NCBI GenBank assembly: GCA_015060455.1
Contig: SUYM01000002.1
Coordinates: forward strand, 1 to 64,000
From: Bacteroidales bacterium
GTDB taxonomy: Bacteria > Bacteroidota > Bacteroidia > Bacteroidales > UBA932
Length of the DNA stretch: 64,000 nt
Direction of reading: 5' to 3'
In this document: one piece after another, positions 36,794 through 45,350 of the stretch
Layout of the letters: every line of letters starts with the position of its first letter
Numbering within the stretch: position 1 is the stretch's first letter
Notes under the pieces: model-generated
Database searches by the model: none
What the model was told of the DNA's origin: nothing
The model's input: only the letters and a program-made list of their open reading frames with translations
Made by a program: the position numbers and the translations under genes

Positions 36794-37846
36794 ATGAGGA
36801 TATTGGTAACAGGTGCAGCGGGTTTCATAGGCTCGAATCTGATAAGGAGCATATATGGCACATTCAAGTCTCCTGTCGTTCTTGGCATAGACAATATGAA
36901 TGAATACTATGATGTCAACCTTAAACAGAGCAGACTGGTACGGCTTGAGGGACTGCCTGAGTTTACTTTCGCACAAGGTGATATCACTGACAAGCAGTTC
37001 ATTGATAAGGTGTTTGACGAGTTCCGTCCTCAGATTGTAGTGAATCTTGCCGCCCAGGTCGGAGTAAGGAACAGCATCATTGACCCAGAGGCCTATATTG
37101 CATCGAATATCATAGGGTTCCATAATATCCTGGATGCCTGCCGCAGATATCCTGTCGGGCATCTCGTCTATGCTTCGTCATCTTCTGTTTATGGCGCCGG
37201 TTCCGCTGTTCCATATTCAACAAAGCAGAAGACCGACAGTCCTGTATCTCTTTATGCCGCGACCAAGAAAAGCAACGAACTTATGGCGCATGCATACAGC
37301 AAACTCTACGACATTCCATCTACCGGACTCCGTTTCTTTACCGTATATGGCCCGGCAGGACGCCCGGATATGGCATATTTCAAATTCACCGACTCTCTTG
37401 TGAAAGGGGAGAAGATACAGATATTCAATAATGGAGATTGCAGGAGGGATTTCACTTATATTGATGATGTCGTGAAGGCCATGACACTCGTCATGCAGAA
37501 GCCGCCCCGTAAACAGACAGGGGAGGACGGACTGCCTGTTCCTCCGTATGCAGTATATAACATAGGAAACAGTCATCCTGAGAATCTTCTGGATTTCGTG
37601 CGGATACTTCATGAGGAACTTGTCGCCGCAGGTGTATTGCATGAGGATTTTGACCTTAGTGCGCACATGGAACTTCTGCCTATGCAGCCGGGAGATGTGA
37701 CCGAGACCTTTGCGGACGTGTCTGCTCTGGAGAGGGATTTCGGTTTCAGACCTCGGACGTCTTTGCGTGATGGGCTCAGGGCTTTTGCGCAGTGGTATGC
37801 CGCATACTGTCATTCTGAACGAAGTGAAGAATCTTTTATCAGATAA
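36794..37846 (+). CDS. UDP-glucuronate 4-epimerase-like NAD-dependent epimerase
   Basis: A 350-residue extended short-chain dehydrogenase. GAAGFIG (7-13) binds NAD; Y154-x3-K158 in SLYAATKKSNE is the catalytic pair, and the upstream serines lie in YASSSSVYG. Placement right after ugd points to conversion of UDP-glucuronate to UDP-galacturonate; other UDP-sugar epimerisations are possible. The last 13 residues, CHSERSEESFIR and the residue before, are the translation of a REP-like repeat (37808-37835), so the original end was near FAQWYAAY and the gene has acquired its stop from the repeat. This tail is outside the conserved fold and probably harmless. Confidence 0.9.
   Translation: MRILVTGAAGFIGSNLIRSIYGTFKSPVVLGIDNMNEYYDVNLKQSRLVRLEGLPEFTFAQGDITDKQFIDKVFDEFRPQIVVNLAAQVGVRNSIIDPEAYIASNIIGFHNILDACRRYPVGHLVYASSSSVYGAGSAVPYSTKQKTDSPVSLYAATKKSNELMAHAYSKLYDIPSTGLRFFTVYGPAGRPDMAYFKFTDSLVKGEKIQIFNNGDCRRDFTYIDDVVKAMTLVMQKPPRKQTGEDGLPVPPYAVYNIGNSHPENLLDFVRILHEELVAAGVLHEDFDLSAHMELLPMQPGDVTETFADVSALERDFGFRPRTSLRDGLRAFAQWYAAYCHSERSEESFIR
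37808..37835. repeat. REP-like repeat inside the 3' end of the epimerase gene
   Basis: TGTCATTCTGAACGAAGTGA followed by AGAATCTT, the canonical form of the family seen at 43856-44023. It is read in frame as CHSERSEES. Confidence 0.88.
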
Positions 37847-37849
37847 TAT

Positions 37850-38896
37850 ATGAACCATATAGTTATAATGGCCGGAGGAATCGGAAGCAGGTTCTGGCCA
37901 ATGAGTACACCGGAGTTCCCAAAGCAGTTTGTTGATGTTCTGGGCACAGGCAAAACCATGATACAGATGACTGTCGAGAGGTTTGCCCCGCTCTGCCCGA
38001 TGGATAATTTCTGGGTGGTGACGAGCAAGGATTATGTGCATATTGTGAAGCAGCAGTTGCCTCACCTGCCTGAGGGGAATATACTGGCCGAGCCGGCCAT
38101 GCGCAACACGGCTCCGTGCATTGCTTACGCCTGCTGGAAGATCCGTCAGAAGGATCCGTATGCCAATGTGGTGGTGACTCCTTCTGATGCCCTTGTACTT
38201 GATGTCAATGAGTTCCGCAAGGTGATAGGACGTGCTCTTGATTTTACGGTTTCAGGGCAGAGGATTGTGACCGTAGGTATCAAGCCTACTCGTCCGGAGA
38301 CCGGATATGGATATATCGCAACTGGTGCTCTGGAGGGTGATGGTCCGATCTGCAAGGTGGACTCGTTTCGGGAGAAGCCGGCTCTGGAAGTGGCTAAGGA
38401 ATATCTGAAGGCCGGAAATTATCTCTGGAATGCCGGCATCTTCGTGTGGAATATCGATACGATTACCGAGTCTGTCAAGGTGTATAATCCTGATCTGGCA
38501 GCCAGGATGGATGTGATGGCCCAGGCGTTTGGAACGGCGGATGAGGCAAAGGTGGTCGAAGAAGTGTTTCCTACCTGTGAGAAGATATCTATTGACTATG
38601 CTGTGATGGAGAAGGCTCCATATATATATACTATCCCTGGAGATTTCGGATGGAGCGATGTCGGGACATGGGGGTCGCTGTGGACTCTGCTGCCTCATGA
38701 TGCACACGGCAATGCTGTGGTAGGGGAGAATGTACGTCTGAACGAGTGCAGAGGATGTATCGTGCATGCTCCGGGAGCGTCAAGTGTTGTGCTTCAGGGA
38801 CTTGAGGATTGCATTGTGGTGGAGCGCAACGGACGTCTGCTTATATGCAGACTCTCGGAAGAACAGCGTATAAAGGACTTTGTAAATGGCAGATAA
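37850..38896 (+). CDS. manC: Mannose-1-phosphate guanylyltransferase
   Basis: A 348-residue nucleotidyltransferase that makes GDP-mannose from mannose-1-phosphate and GTP. The N-terminal signature AGGIGSRFWPMSTPEFPKQF is diagnostic; the FREKP and NAGIFVW motifs and the C-terminal beta-helix start (HAPGASSVVLQGLEDCIVVE) are present. It is the single-domain form without the phosphomannose isomerase half of longer ManC proteins. It starts 3 bases after the epimerase stop and overlaps a 50-codon ORF at its end. Together with ugd and the epimerase it supplies precursors for capsule or lipopolysaccharide. Confidence 0.93.
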   Translation: MNHIVIMAGGIGSRFWPMSTPEFPKQFVDVLGTGKTMIQMTVERFAPLCPMDNFWVVTSKDYVHIVKQQLPHLPEGNILAEPAMRNTAPCIAYACWKIRQKDPYANVVVTPSDALVLDVNEFRKVIGRALDFTVSGQRIVTVGIKPTRPETGYGYIATGALEGDGPICKVDSFREKPALEVAKEYLKAGNYLWNAGIFVWNIDTITESVKVYNPDLAARMDVMAQAFGTADEAKVVEEVFPTCEKISIDYAVMEKAPYIYTIPGDFGWSDVGTWGSLWTLLPHDAHGNAVVGENVRLNECRGCIVHAPGASSVVLQGLEDCIVVERNGRLLICRLSEEQRIKDFVNGR

Positions 38897-39038
38897 TTAT
38901 CTGGAAAAGAAATTCGAGGATATGCGTGCGCGTGCTCAGGCTAAGGAGGCCAGGGAACAGCGTGAGAGGCAGCGTGCATGGAAGAAACGCATGGACGCCT
39001 ACCGCAGACGCCTTGAAGAAGAGAAGAAGGGAGAATGA
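38886..39038 (+). CDS. 50-residue, highly charged small protein
   Basis: A 51-codon frame starting 11 bases inside the end of manC and ending one base before the convergent barrel gene. The product begins MADNYLEKKFEDMRARAQAK and continues as an almost unbroken Arg/Lys/Glu helix ending EEEKKGE. Heavy charge, a coiled-coil-like heptad feel and the ATG overlapping the manC stop region suggest a real translationally coupled small protein, but no family is recognised. It could bind nucleic acid or a partner enzyme. Alternative: a chance frame. Confidence 0.6.
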   Translation: MADNYLEKKFEDMRARAQAKEAREQRERQRAWKKRMDAYRRRLEEEKKGE

Positions 39039-39039
39039 T

Positions 39040-41670
39040 TTACTTCACGATCTTCTTTGGTTTGGTTCCGGAGCGGAAGTGCCAGATTATCTGGGCACTG
39101 AAATAGCGTCCCAAACCTATGTTTTCGCTGTCTGTCTGTCCGGATGCGTTCACGCTATGCCAGAATGATCGGACGTTGTTGTTGAACAAGTCATTTACGC
39201 CGAGACATACTTCCAGTCTTTTGCTCTTGAGAAAACGCTTTCCGATAAATAGATCACAAAAATAAAAGTTGTCGTTATAAAGGTCCTGAGTGCTTTTTAC
39301 ATTTCGATATACAAATGCCCCGGTGAATGTGAAGTCGAGTGGAAGAATAAGTTTCAACTGTGCCTCAGCCCTATGAGAGATATTGTTGTTCTCTACTTTA
39401 TGTGCCACATATTGACCGTCCTTCTTGATCTTACCGCTATATTCGTTCATCGTGTAGCGGGCTTGGTAACTGACCGTAAAATCGATCTTCTTGCTTATGT
39501 TGCTGTCCAGGCGTCCGCCAATCTGGAACCAGTTGCGGTTGATCGGGACGTAATCTTCGTTGATCATGCCGGGAAGCCTTTGTATGGAAGCCTGAGCTCC
39601 TATGTTGAGGTTGCACCTTAGGAAGTCAATAGGCATCGCAAATGAACTCTTGAAGAACAGCTTGTGGTATCCTCCGAGGTTGATCGGCTTGACGAACTGG
39701 TTGTTCTCACCAAGTTTGATCGGCTTTCCGTCGTCGTCTTCTGTGACAATGAAGTCAGGTCGGTTAATGACCAAAGAGTCGCAAAAATAGTTGGTGCTGC
39801 CAGTGTATGTCGCTGATAGTGAGAATGTTGTGCCGGCCTTTTTGTTTGTGTTGATGTATCTTATCTCTGCAATGTGCAGATATGCCGGCTCAAGATCTGG
39901 ATTTCCGGAGCGCACATTGCTGGTGCTGCTGCGGTCCACTATGTTCTGAAGAAGGTAATTATTCGGGTTCTGAGTCCTTCCTTTGGCTTCAATCCGGAGT
40001 GTGTTGGCCTTGTTGAAAGGAATATTGGCCGACAGGATGTATGTCGGATGGTGGTATGTCCTGTCTGTGGAACCTACTGCCGGCAGGGTGACTCGACCTG
40101 AATAAATTGTGTTCTGGTACGATGCCGTTGCTGCTACGGTAATTTTCTTATACGTATAGTTATACCTTAGGCCTATGGTATTATGATAGAATGTGCTTCT
40201 GTTGACGGCGGATACTCTTGTTTTAGGCTCTGTTGCATAGGTGCTGTCTTTGACGCTATAAGGATATACTAGGTTTTCGGCCCCGGTATTGGCGATGTTG
40301 AAAGTGTATTCTCCCGAAAGAAGCGAGCGTTTTGTCAAAGGTTCGGTAAAAGTGATTTTGGCCGTGCCGCTATGTTGGAGGGTCAGCCTTGTCTTGTCCT
40401 GAATGTTGGTGTAATCTGCTTCTGAGATATCTCCAGCGCTATCTTCCGGTCTGTTCCATCGATATTCCCAGGACCTGTCCAATGCGGAGTATCGGTAGAA
40501 TCCATATCTTCCGTATATACTCAGAGATCTTCTTCTTTTGTCGAACCTATAGCGGTAGTTTACAGATATCCCAGCTCTGATTGTCCATCTGTCATTGTCG
40601 CTGGTGTTGAGCTGATGTCTGATGAATTTATCATCCTTGTCTGCATAGACATAGTTGTATATCCCGTGCTGGTCTCTGCCGTTGGACATATCTTCGAAAG
40701 TGAAGGAAGGCCTGATGGTGAAGGCGTGCTTTTTTGAATGGGACAGTGATATCTTACCGTCGAACTTATGTGTCATGTTATGTGCCCGGTAGTCACTTTC
40801 GCTGTGAGTGTGCTGCTTGCGGCCTTCCTGAGATGTGAGGGTAAGTTTGTTGTTGGTCGGACGATTGACATTTGTGATATCGTTGAAGAAATAGTTGAAC
40901 TGAAATTTCTTATCAGTATAGTTCACTCCGATGGAGTGCACATCGGATATTCCTGACAGAGCCTTTACCTTGAATGAACTGCCGCCTGCCGCATCAAGAC
41001 CTGTGCATCCTGAAAGAATGTCGGAGCTTGTGAAATTGAATTTGCTTATGTTGTTGCTCATTCCGATGACAGAGATTGTCCTTTTGTCTGTGAAATGACT
41101 TACGTTTCCTCCTGCTATATAGTTATGTCTGTGTTCAGCCTTATCAGAAACGCCGTAACTGCCATATACACGTCCTGTGGTCATACCTGAGCCTTTTTTT
41201 CGTTTTGTCACGATGTTGATGGCTGTATATCCTTCTCCATCATCTACTCCGGTAAGTTGAGCTGCGTCGCTAAGCCTGTTGATGACCTCAATCTGCTTGA
41301 CCATGTCTGCCGGCACATTGCGCAAGGCCGTGAGGACATCATTCCCGAAGAACTCCTGTCCATCCAGCAGTATTCTGGCAACTTCTTTACCATTTGCCTC
41401 TACACCACCATCAGAAACAGAGATTCCGGGCATCTTTGATAAAAGACGCTCGGAATCTGCATTCTCTACGACCTGGTATGCGGCCGCGTTAAATATCAGG
41501 GTGTCTCCCTTCTGCTTTGACCTCTCGACTCTTTCTGTCTTGACTGTCGCTTCGATGTTAAGAGGCTTGCTGAATATACTTGAATCCGTTTGTTGAGCTG
41601 CTGCATACGAGGTGAAGATGCTTATTAAAATAGCGGAGCTCACTAGTCTGTATGGGCTCTTAGGGTTCAT
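39040..41670 (-). CDS. TonB-dependent-receptor-like outer-membrane beta-barrel protein
   Basis: An 876-residue barrel of the outer-membrane beta-barrel family related to TonB receptors (OMP_b-brl_3). The signal peptide ends near TSYAAAQ. A plug-like domain follows directly (LLSKMPGISVSDGGVEANGK, then ILLDGQEFFGNDVLTALRNVP) without the carboxypeptidase-regulatory domain that usually precedes it in this family. The barrel continues to the end (IIWHFRSGTKPKKIVK). No SusD partner is present, so it does not look like a nutrient SusC; in relatives the role is unknown. It is 34 bases downstream of another barrel gene on the same strand and may share its transcript. Confidence 0.87.
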   Translation of the reverse strand: MNPKSPYRLVSSAILISIFTSYAAAQQTDSSIFSKPLNIEATVKTERVERSKQKGDTLIFNAAAYQVVENADSERLLSKMPGISVSDGGVEANGKEVARILLDGQEFFGNDVLTALRNVPADMVKQIEVINRLSDAAQLTGVDDGEGYTAINIVTKRKKGSGMTTGRVYGSYGVSDKAEHRHNYIAGGNVSHFTDKRTISVIGMSNNISKFNFTSSDILSGCTGLDAAGGSSFKVKALSGISDVHSIGVNYTDKKFQFNYFFNDITNVNRPTNNKLTLTSQEGRKQHTHSESDYRAHNMTHKFDGKISLSHSKKHAFTIRPSFTFEDMSNGRDQHGIYNYVYADKDDKFIRHQLNTSDNDRWTIRAGISVNYRYRFDKRRRSLSIYGRYGFYRYSALDRSWEYRWNRPEDSAGDISEADYTNIQDKTRLTLQHSGTAKITFTEPLTKRSLLSGEYTFNIANTGAENLVYPYSVKDSTYATEPKTRVSAVNRSTFYHNTIGLRYNYTYKKITVAATASYQNTIYSGRVTLPAVGSTDRTYHHPTYILSANIPFNKANTLRIEAKGRTQNPNNYLLQNIVDRSSTSNVRSGNPDLEPAYLHIAEIRYINTNKKAGTTFSLSATYTGSTNYFCDSLVINRPDFIVTEDDDGKPIKLGENNQFVKPINLGGYHKLFFKSSFAMPIDFLRCNLNIGAQASIQRLPGMINEDYVPINRNWFQIGGRLDSNISKKIDFTVSYQARYTMNEYSGKIKKDGQYVAHKVENNNISHRAEAQLKLILPLDFTFTGAFVYRNVKSTQDLYNDNFYFCDLFIGKRFLKSKRLEVCLGVNDLFNNNVRSFWHSVNASGQTDSENIGLGRYFSAQIIWHFRSGTKPKKIVK

Positions 41671-41704
41671 GGCGTATACGATTGGCAGCTTGGGAGATAG
41701 TACT

Positions 41705-42460
41705 TTAGAAATGATAGCCTACACCGATCTGGAAAAGGTTTGTGTGGGACACGTATTTGTTTCCGGAGTCAGCATTCGTCTTTGCCATTCTATTAACGAG
41801 ACCAGCACTGAAGCCGATACGCACATCGATCTTGTCAATGACTGTTGCTGCGATGCCAACCTGGAGCTTGAGGTCGAAAATCCCATATCCTGTCTTTTCT
41901 CCCTTTTCTGAATTCTTGAATGATTTGCCATCATTTTCACCTCTGCTCCTGACATTGCCGTTGTAGAGATTGGCCCTCATTACCATCCAGTCGTCTCCGG
42001 ATTTAATCTTGCCGATCTGGGCGCTGGACAGACCGAAAGAGAACGAAGGACCTGCAAATGCTGAAAGCTTCAGTGTTCCTGGCATAATGTTATATGAGTA
42101 TTTTACATTGACAGGAATATCGAGGTAGTGCTCTCTGCGTGATGTCCTTGAGCTCATCTCAACGCCGCCTACAGTCTCTTTCTCGTCCTCAATTTTCTGA
42201 CCATAAAATGCATAGCTGACTCCTGGCTCAAGAGAGAGGTCTCCCCAGTTCTTTGACATGAAATTCCATTCATATGTGCCGAAGATGTGCAGACCGCTCA
42301 TATTTGTCGGGTCGAATTTCTCCTTCGAACTGTCAGAGATAATCTTTGAAGTGTGATTGGCGAGTCCGTAACCCGCTCCGACCGTAATCTGGGCCTGTGA
42401 ATTTGCTGCAAACGCCATCGCTGCGGTGGCTATTGCCAAAATAGCATAAAATTTTCTCAT
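41705..42460 (-). CDS. PorT-like outer-membrane beta-barrel protein
   Basis: A 251-residue protein with signal peptide MRKFYAILAIATAAMAFAANSQA and an eight-to-ten-strand barrel of the OMP_b-brl_2/PorT type. Typical features are the early glycine-aromatic turn (VGAGYGLANHTS), alternating strands (WGDLSLEPGVSYAFYGQ; LDIPVNVKYSYN), and the C-terminal strand NLFQIGVGYHF ending in phenylalanine. Members sit in the outer membrane, and their substrates, if any, are unknown. It is 40 bases downstream of ffh on the same strand. Confidence 0.83.
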   Translation of the reverse strand: MRKFYAILAIATAAMAFAANSQAQITVGAGYGLANHTSKIISDSSKEKFDPTNMSGLHIFGTYEWNFMSKNWGDLSLEPGVSYAFYGQKIEDEKETVGGVEMSSRTSRREHYLDIPVNVKYSYNIMPGTLKLSAFAGPSFSFGLSSAQIGKIKSGDDWMVMRANLYNGNVRSRGENDGKSFKNSEKGEKTGYGIFDLKLQVGIAATVIDKIDVRIGFSAGLVNRMAKTNADSGNKYVSHTNLFQIGVGYHF

Positions 42461-42500
42461 ACTGAATATTTGGTTGGTTAAGAATCTTGAATGGATGGTA

Positions 42501-43832
42501 CTACTTTCTTCTGCGCATTGCGTTTTTCATCATATTGCCCATGTTGGCACCCATGACGCTCTTCATCATCTTTCGTGTGCCCTCGAACTGCTTGATGAGT
42601 TTGTTCACCTCAGGAAGAGATGTGCCTGAACCGTCTGCAATCCTCTTGCGACGGCTGCCGTTGAGGCACTCAGGATGTTCCCTTTCGTATGGGGTCATCG
42701 AAAGGATGATGGCCTCGATACCCTTGAATGAGTCGTTGTCCATATCGATGTCCTTGATGGCCTTGCCTACGCCCGGAATCATTGAAGCGAGGTCCTTGAT
42801 GTTACCCATCTTCTTGACCTGCTGGATCTGGTTGTAGAAATCCCAGAGAGTGAACTGGTCCTTTGCGAGTTTCTTCTTGAGTTCGCGGGCCTGTGCCTCG
42901 TCAAACTGCTCCTGTGCCTTCTCCACGAGTGAAACCACGTCACCCATGCCGAGGATACGGTCTGCGATACGGTTCGGGTGGAATACGTCCAGAGCCTCCA
43001 TCTTCTCGCCTGTGCTGACGAACTTGATAGGCTTGCCTACAACGGCCTTGATCGAGAGTGCGGCACCGCCACGGGTGTCACCGTCCATCTTTGTGAGCAC
43101 GACTCCGTCAAAGTCAAGTCTGTCGTTGAATGCCTTTGCGGTCTCTACGGCATCCTGACCTGTCATTGCATCGACAACGAAGAGGGTCTCGGTCGGCTTT
43201 ACTGCGCTGTGGAGGGCTGAAATCTCATCCATGAGTTCCTGATCCACGGCAAGACGGCCGGCTGTATCGACGATCACCACAGAATATCCCTCTGACTTTG
43301 CCTTCTTTATGGCGTTCTGGGCTATCTGGATAGGGTCCTGTACGCCCGGCTCTGAATATACCTCCACTCCGATCTGCTCTCCGAGGACCTTCAACTGGTC
43401 AATGGCGGCAGGGCGGAAATAGTCACAGGCTGCAAGGAGCACCTTCATGCCTCTCTTGCTCTTGATGTTGAGGGCGAGTTTTCCCGAGAAGGTTGTCTTT
43501 CCGGAACCGTTAAGACCGGCAACGAGGACAACAGCAGGTGAACCTTTTACATTGATGTCGGAATATTCGCTTCCCATCAGGGCTGCAAGTTCGTCGTGGA
43601 CAATCTTGACGATCATCTGCTGAGGCTTGACTGCCGTGAGCACGTTCTGACCGATGGCCTTCTTCTTTACATCGTCGCAGAACTGCTTTGCTATCTTATA
43701 ACTTACGTCGGCGTCAATCAGCGCGCGACGTATGTCCTTCATTGCTTCCGAGATATTTACCTCGGTGATTTTCCCTTCACCTTTGAGGATCTTGAACGAT
43801 CTCTCTAATCTTTCACTTAAATTTTCAAACAT
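42501..43832 (-). CDS. ffh: Signal recognition particle GTPase Ffh
   Basis: A 443-residue SRP54 protein that, with 4.5S RNA, delivers nascent membrane proteins to FtsY. The N-terminal four-helix bundle is followed by the GTPase: G1 GLNGSGKTT (106-114), G3 DTAGRL, TKMDGDTRGG as the closing loop. A methionine-rich M domain ends the protein (RKMMKSVMGANMGNMMKN). Length is in the bacterial norm. Start at MFENLSERLERSF. A REP-like array lies directly upstream. Confidence 0.96.
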   Translation of the reverse strand: MFENLSERLERSFKILKGEGKITEVNISEAMKDIRRALIDADVSYKIAKQFCDDVKKKAIGQNVLTAVKPQQMIVKIVHDELAALMGSEYSDINVKGSPAVVLVAGLNGSGKTTFSGKLALNIKSKRGMKVLLAACDYFRPAAIDQLKVLGEQIGVEVYSEPGVQDPIQIAQNAIKKAKSEGYSVVIVDTAGRLAVDQELMDEISALHSAVKPTETLFVVDAMTGQDAVETAKAFNDRLDFDGVVLTKMDGDTRGGAALSIKAVVGKPIKFVSTGEKMEALDVFHPNRIADRILGMGDVVSLVEKAQEQFDEAQARELKKKLAKDQFTLWDFYNQIQQVKKMGNIKDLASMIPGVGKAIKDIDMDNDSFKGIEAIILSMTPYEREHPECLNGSRRKRIADGSGTSLPEVNKLIKQFEGTRKMMKSVMGANMGNMMKNAMRRRK

Positions 43833-43855
43833 AATGTTTCATTTATCTATTACAG

Positions 43856-44023
43856 ATCCTTCGCTATGCTCAGGATGACAAGTGTGTCGGTATGATAGTG
43901 CATATGTCATTCTGAACGGAGTGCATATGTCATTCTGAACGAAGTGCACATGTCATTCTGAACGAAGTGCATATGTCATTCTGAACGGAGTGCACATGTC
44001 ATTCTGAACGAAGTGAAGAATCT
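43856..44023. repeat. REP-like element expanded into five 23-bp tandem units
   Basis: The region begins with an inverted partial copy (GATCCTTCGCTATGCTCAGG, then ATGAC, 43856-43880). Five units of GTGCATATGTCATTCTGAAC plus GGA or GAA occupy 43898-44012; units alternate CATATG/CACATG and GGA/GAA. The array ends in a canonical tail GTGAAGAATCTGTT. It fills the whole gap between the ffh start and the lysA stop. Confidence 0.9.
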
Positions 44024-44024
44024 G

Positions 44025-45230
44025 TTACATAAAATAATCCTTTACCTGTGAAGCCTTGTCAAGTTCGTCGCTGAACACGGACGGAGCAATATCCTTCATG
44101 TTGTACCGGCTTGCCATCACCTGTCCGTATGCTCCTGCACTTCTGATGGCCATGATGTCTCCACGGACACTCAGAGGCAGCAGCCTTCCTGCACCCCATA
44201 CGTCGCTGGACTCACATACCGGTCCCACGATGTCGTATGCCTGATGGGTAGGGAAGAAGGTCCTCTGCTCGGCAGAAAGGTTCTCGATCTTATGGTATGC
44301 TCCGTAGAGGGCCGGTCTGATGAGGTCGTTCATACCCGCATCCATGATGAGGAAATTCTTCGTCTCTCCGCTCTTGACAAACAGCACTCGTGAAATAAGC
44401 GAAGCGCATTGGGCCACAAGAGAACGTCCCGGCTCCACATGCACGGCCTGGTCCGGACGGCGCTCGATATTTTCGGCAATGGTCCTGAACCATGTGTCAA
44501 AGTCTGCTATGGCGTTGCCGTCAGGGTCATCATAATCCACTCCGAGTCCGCCTCCAAGATTGATGTTGTGTACGATAAGTCCCTGACGCTCAAAGTATTT
44601 TACGATATCGTTCACCCTCTTGCACTCCAAGGCATAGACCTCCTCCACGCGGGTTATCTGAGAACCTATATGGAAATGAAGACCGAAGAAGTTTATATAC
44701 TCGCTTTTCTGAACTATCTCGATCAGTTTCTCGAACTCATGCTGTGATATGCCGAATTTGTTTTCATACAGACCGGTCGTGACGTATTTGTGTGTGTGAG
44801 CGTCGATGTCCGGATTGATCCTGACGGAGATGCTGGCCTTGACACCGTAACGGTGGGCCATTTCGTTGATTACATATATCTCCTGAAGTGACTCGCAGTT
44901 GAAGGCCTCGATTCCGAGAGTGAGGGCGTCATATATTTCTTTGTCGGTTTTGCCGACACCTGCATATACTATCTTTTCAGCGGGGAATCCGCAGTTGTGG
45001 GCATGGAGGACCTCATTGCCGCTGACACAGTCGGCTCCGAAACCCTTGGAACTGATGTATTCCAGAACGCGTCTCTCTACGTTGGCCTTTACGGCATAGT
45101 GGACCTTGATATTATGTCTTGAAGCAAGTTCCGCAACATGATCCACTGTCTTATGCAGCAGGTCCATGTCATAATAATAGAACGGGGTCGCTATTTTGTC
45201 GAACTGTTCTATGGTGCTGTTATCGAACAT
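44025..45230 (-). CDS. lysA: Diaminopimelate decarboxylase
   Basis: A 401-residue fold-type III PLP decarboxylase that makes lysine from meso-diaminopimelate. The PLP lysine is K48 in HYAVKAN; GLHFHIGSQI, the glycine-rich NLGGGLGVDYDD, EPGRSLVAQ and the CESSDVWG motif at the other active-site face are all present. Normal length. The stop codon abuts the end of a REP-like array. The 120-base upstream region is shared with a divergent AraC-type regulator; whether that regulator controls lysA cannot be told. Confidence 0.93.
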   Translation of the reverse strand: MFDNSTIEQFDKIATPFYYYDMDLLHKTVDHVAELASRHNIKVHYAVKANVERRVLEYISSKGFGADCVSGNEVLHAHNCGFPAEKIVYAGVGKTDKEIYDALTLGIEAFNCESLQEIYVINEMAHRYGVKASISVRINPDIDAHTHKYVTTGLYENKFGISQHEFEKLIEIVQKSEYINFFGLHFHIGSQITRVEEVYALECKRVNDIVKYFERQGLIVHNINLGGGLGVDYDDPDGNAIADFDTWFRTIAENIERRPDQAVHVEPGRSLVAQCASLISRVLFVKSGETKNFLIMDAGMNDLIRPALYGAYHKIENLSAEQRTFFPTHQAYDIVGPVCESSDVWGAGRLLPLSVRGDIMAIRSAGAYGQVMASRYNMKDIAPSVFSDELDKASQVKDYFM

Positions 45231-45350
45231 TTTATATGATTTTATCGCTAACTTTCACAAAAAAATCCCATCATGGGCAAAACGGTTGCAAAAATAACGA
45301 AAAATTCCGTAATTTCGCGGCTGATTTAACGAATAATATTCTTACCGTAT

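Noticed and set aside
43898..44012. Regular 23-bp tandem units considered as a CRISPR array
   Set aside because: Units are contiguous with no unique spacers, and they match a dispersed intergenic repeat family; no cas genes are present.
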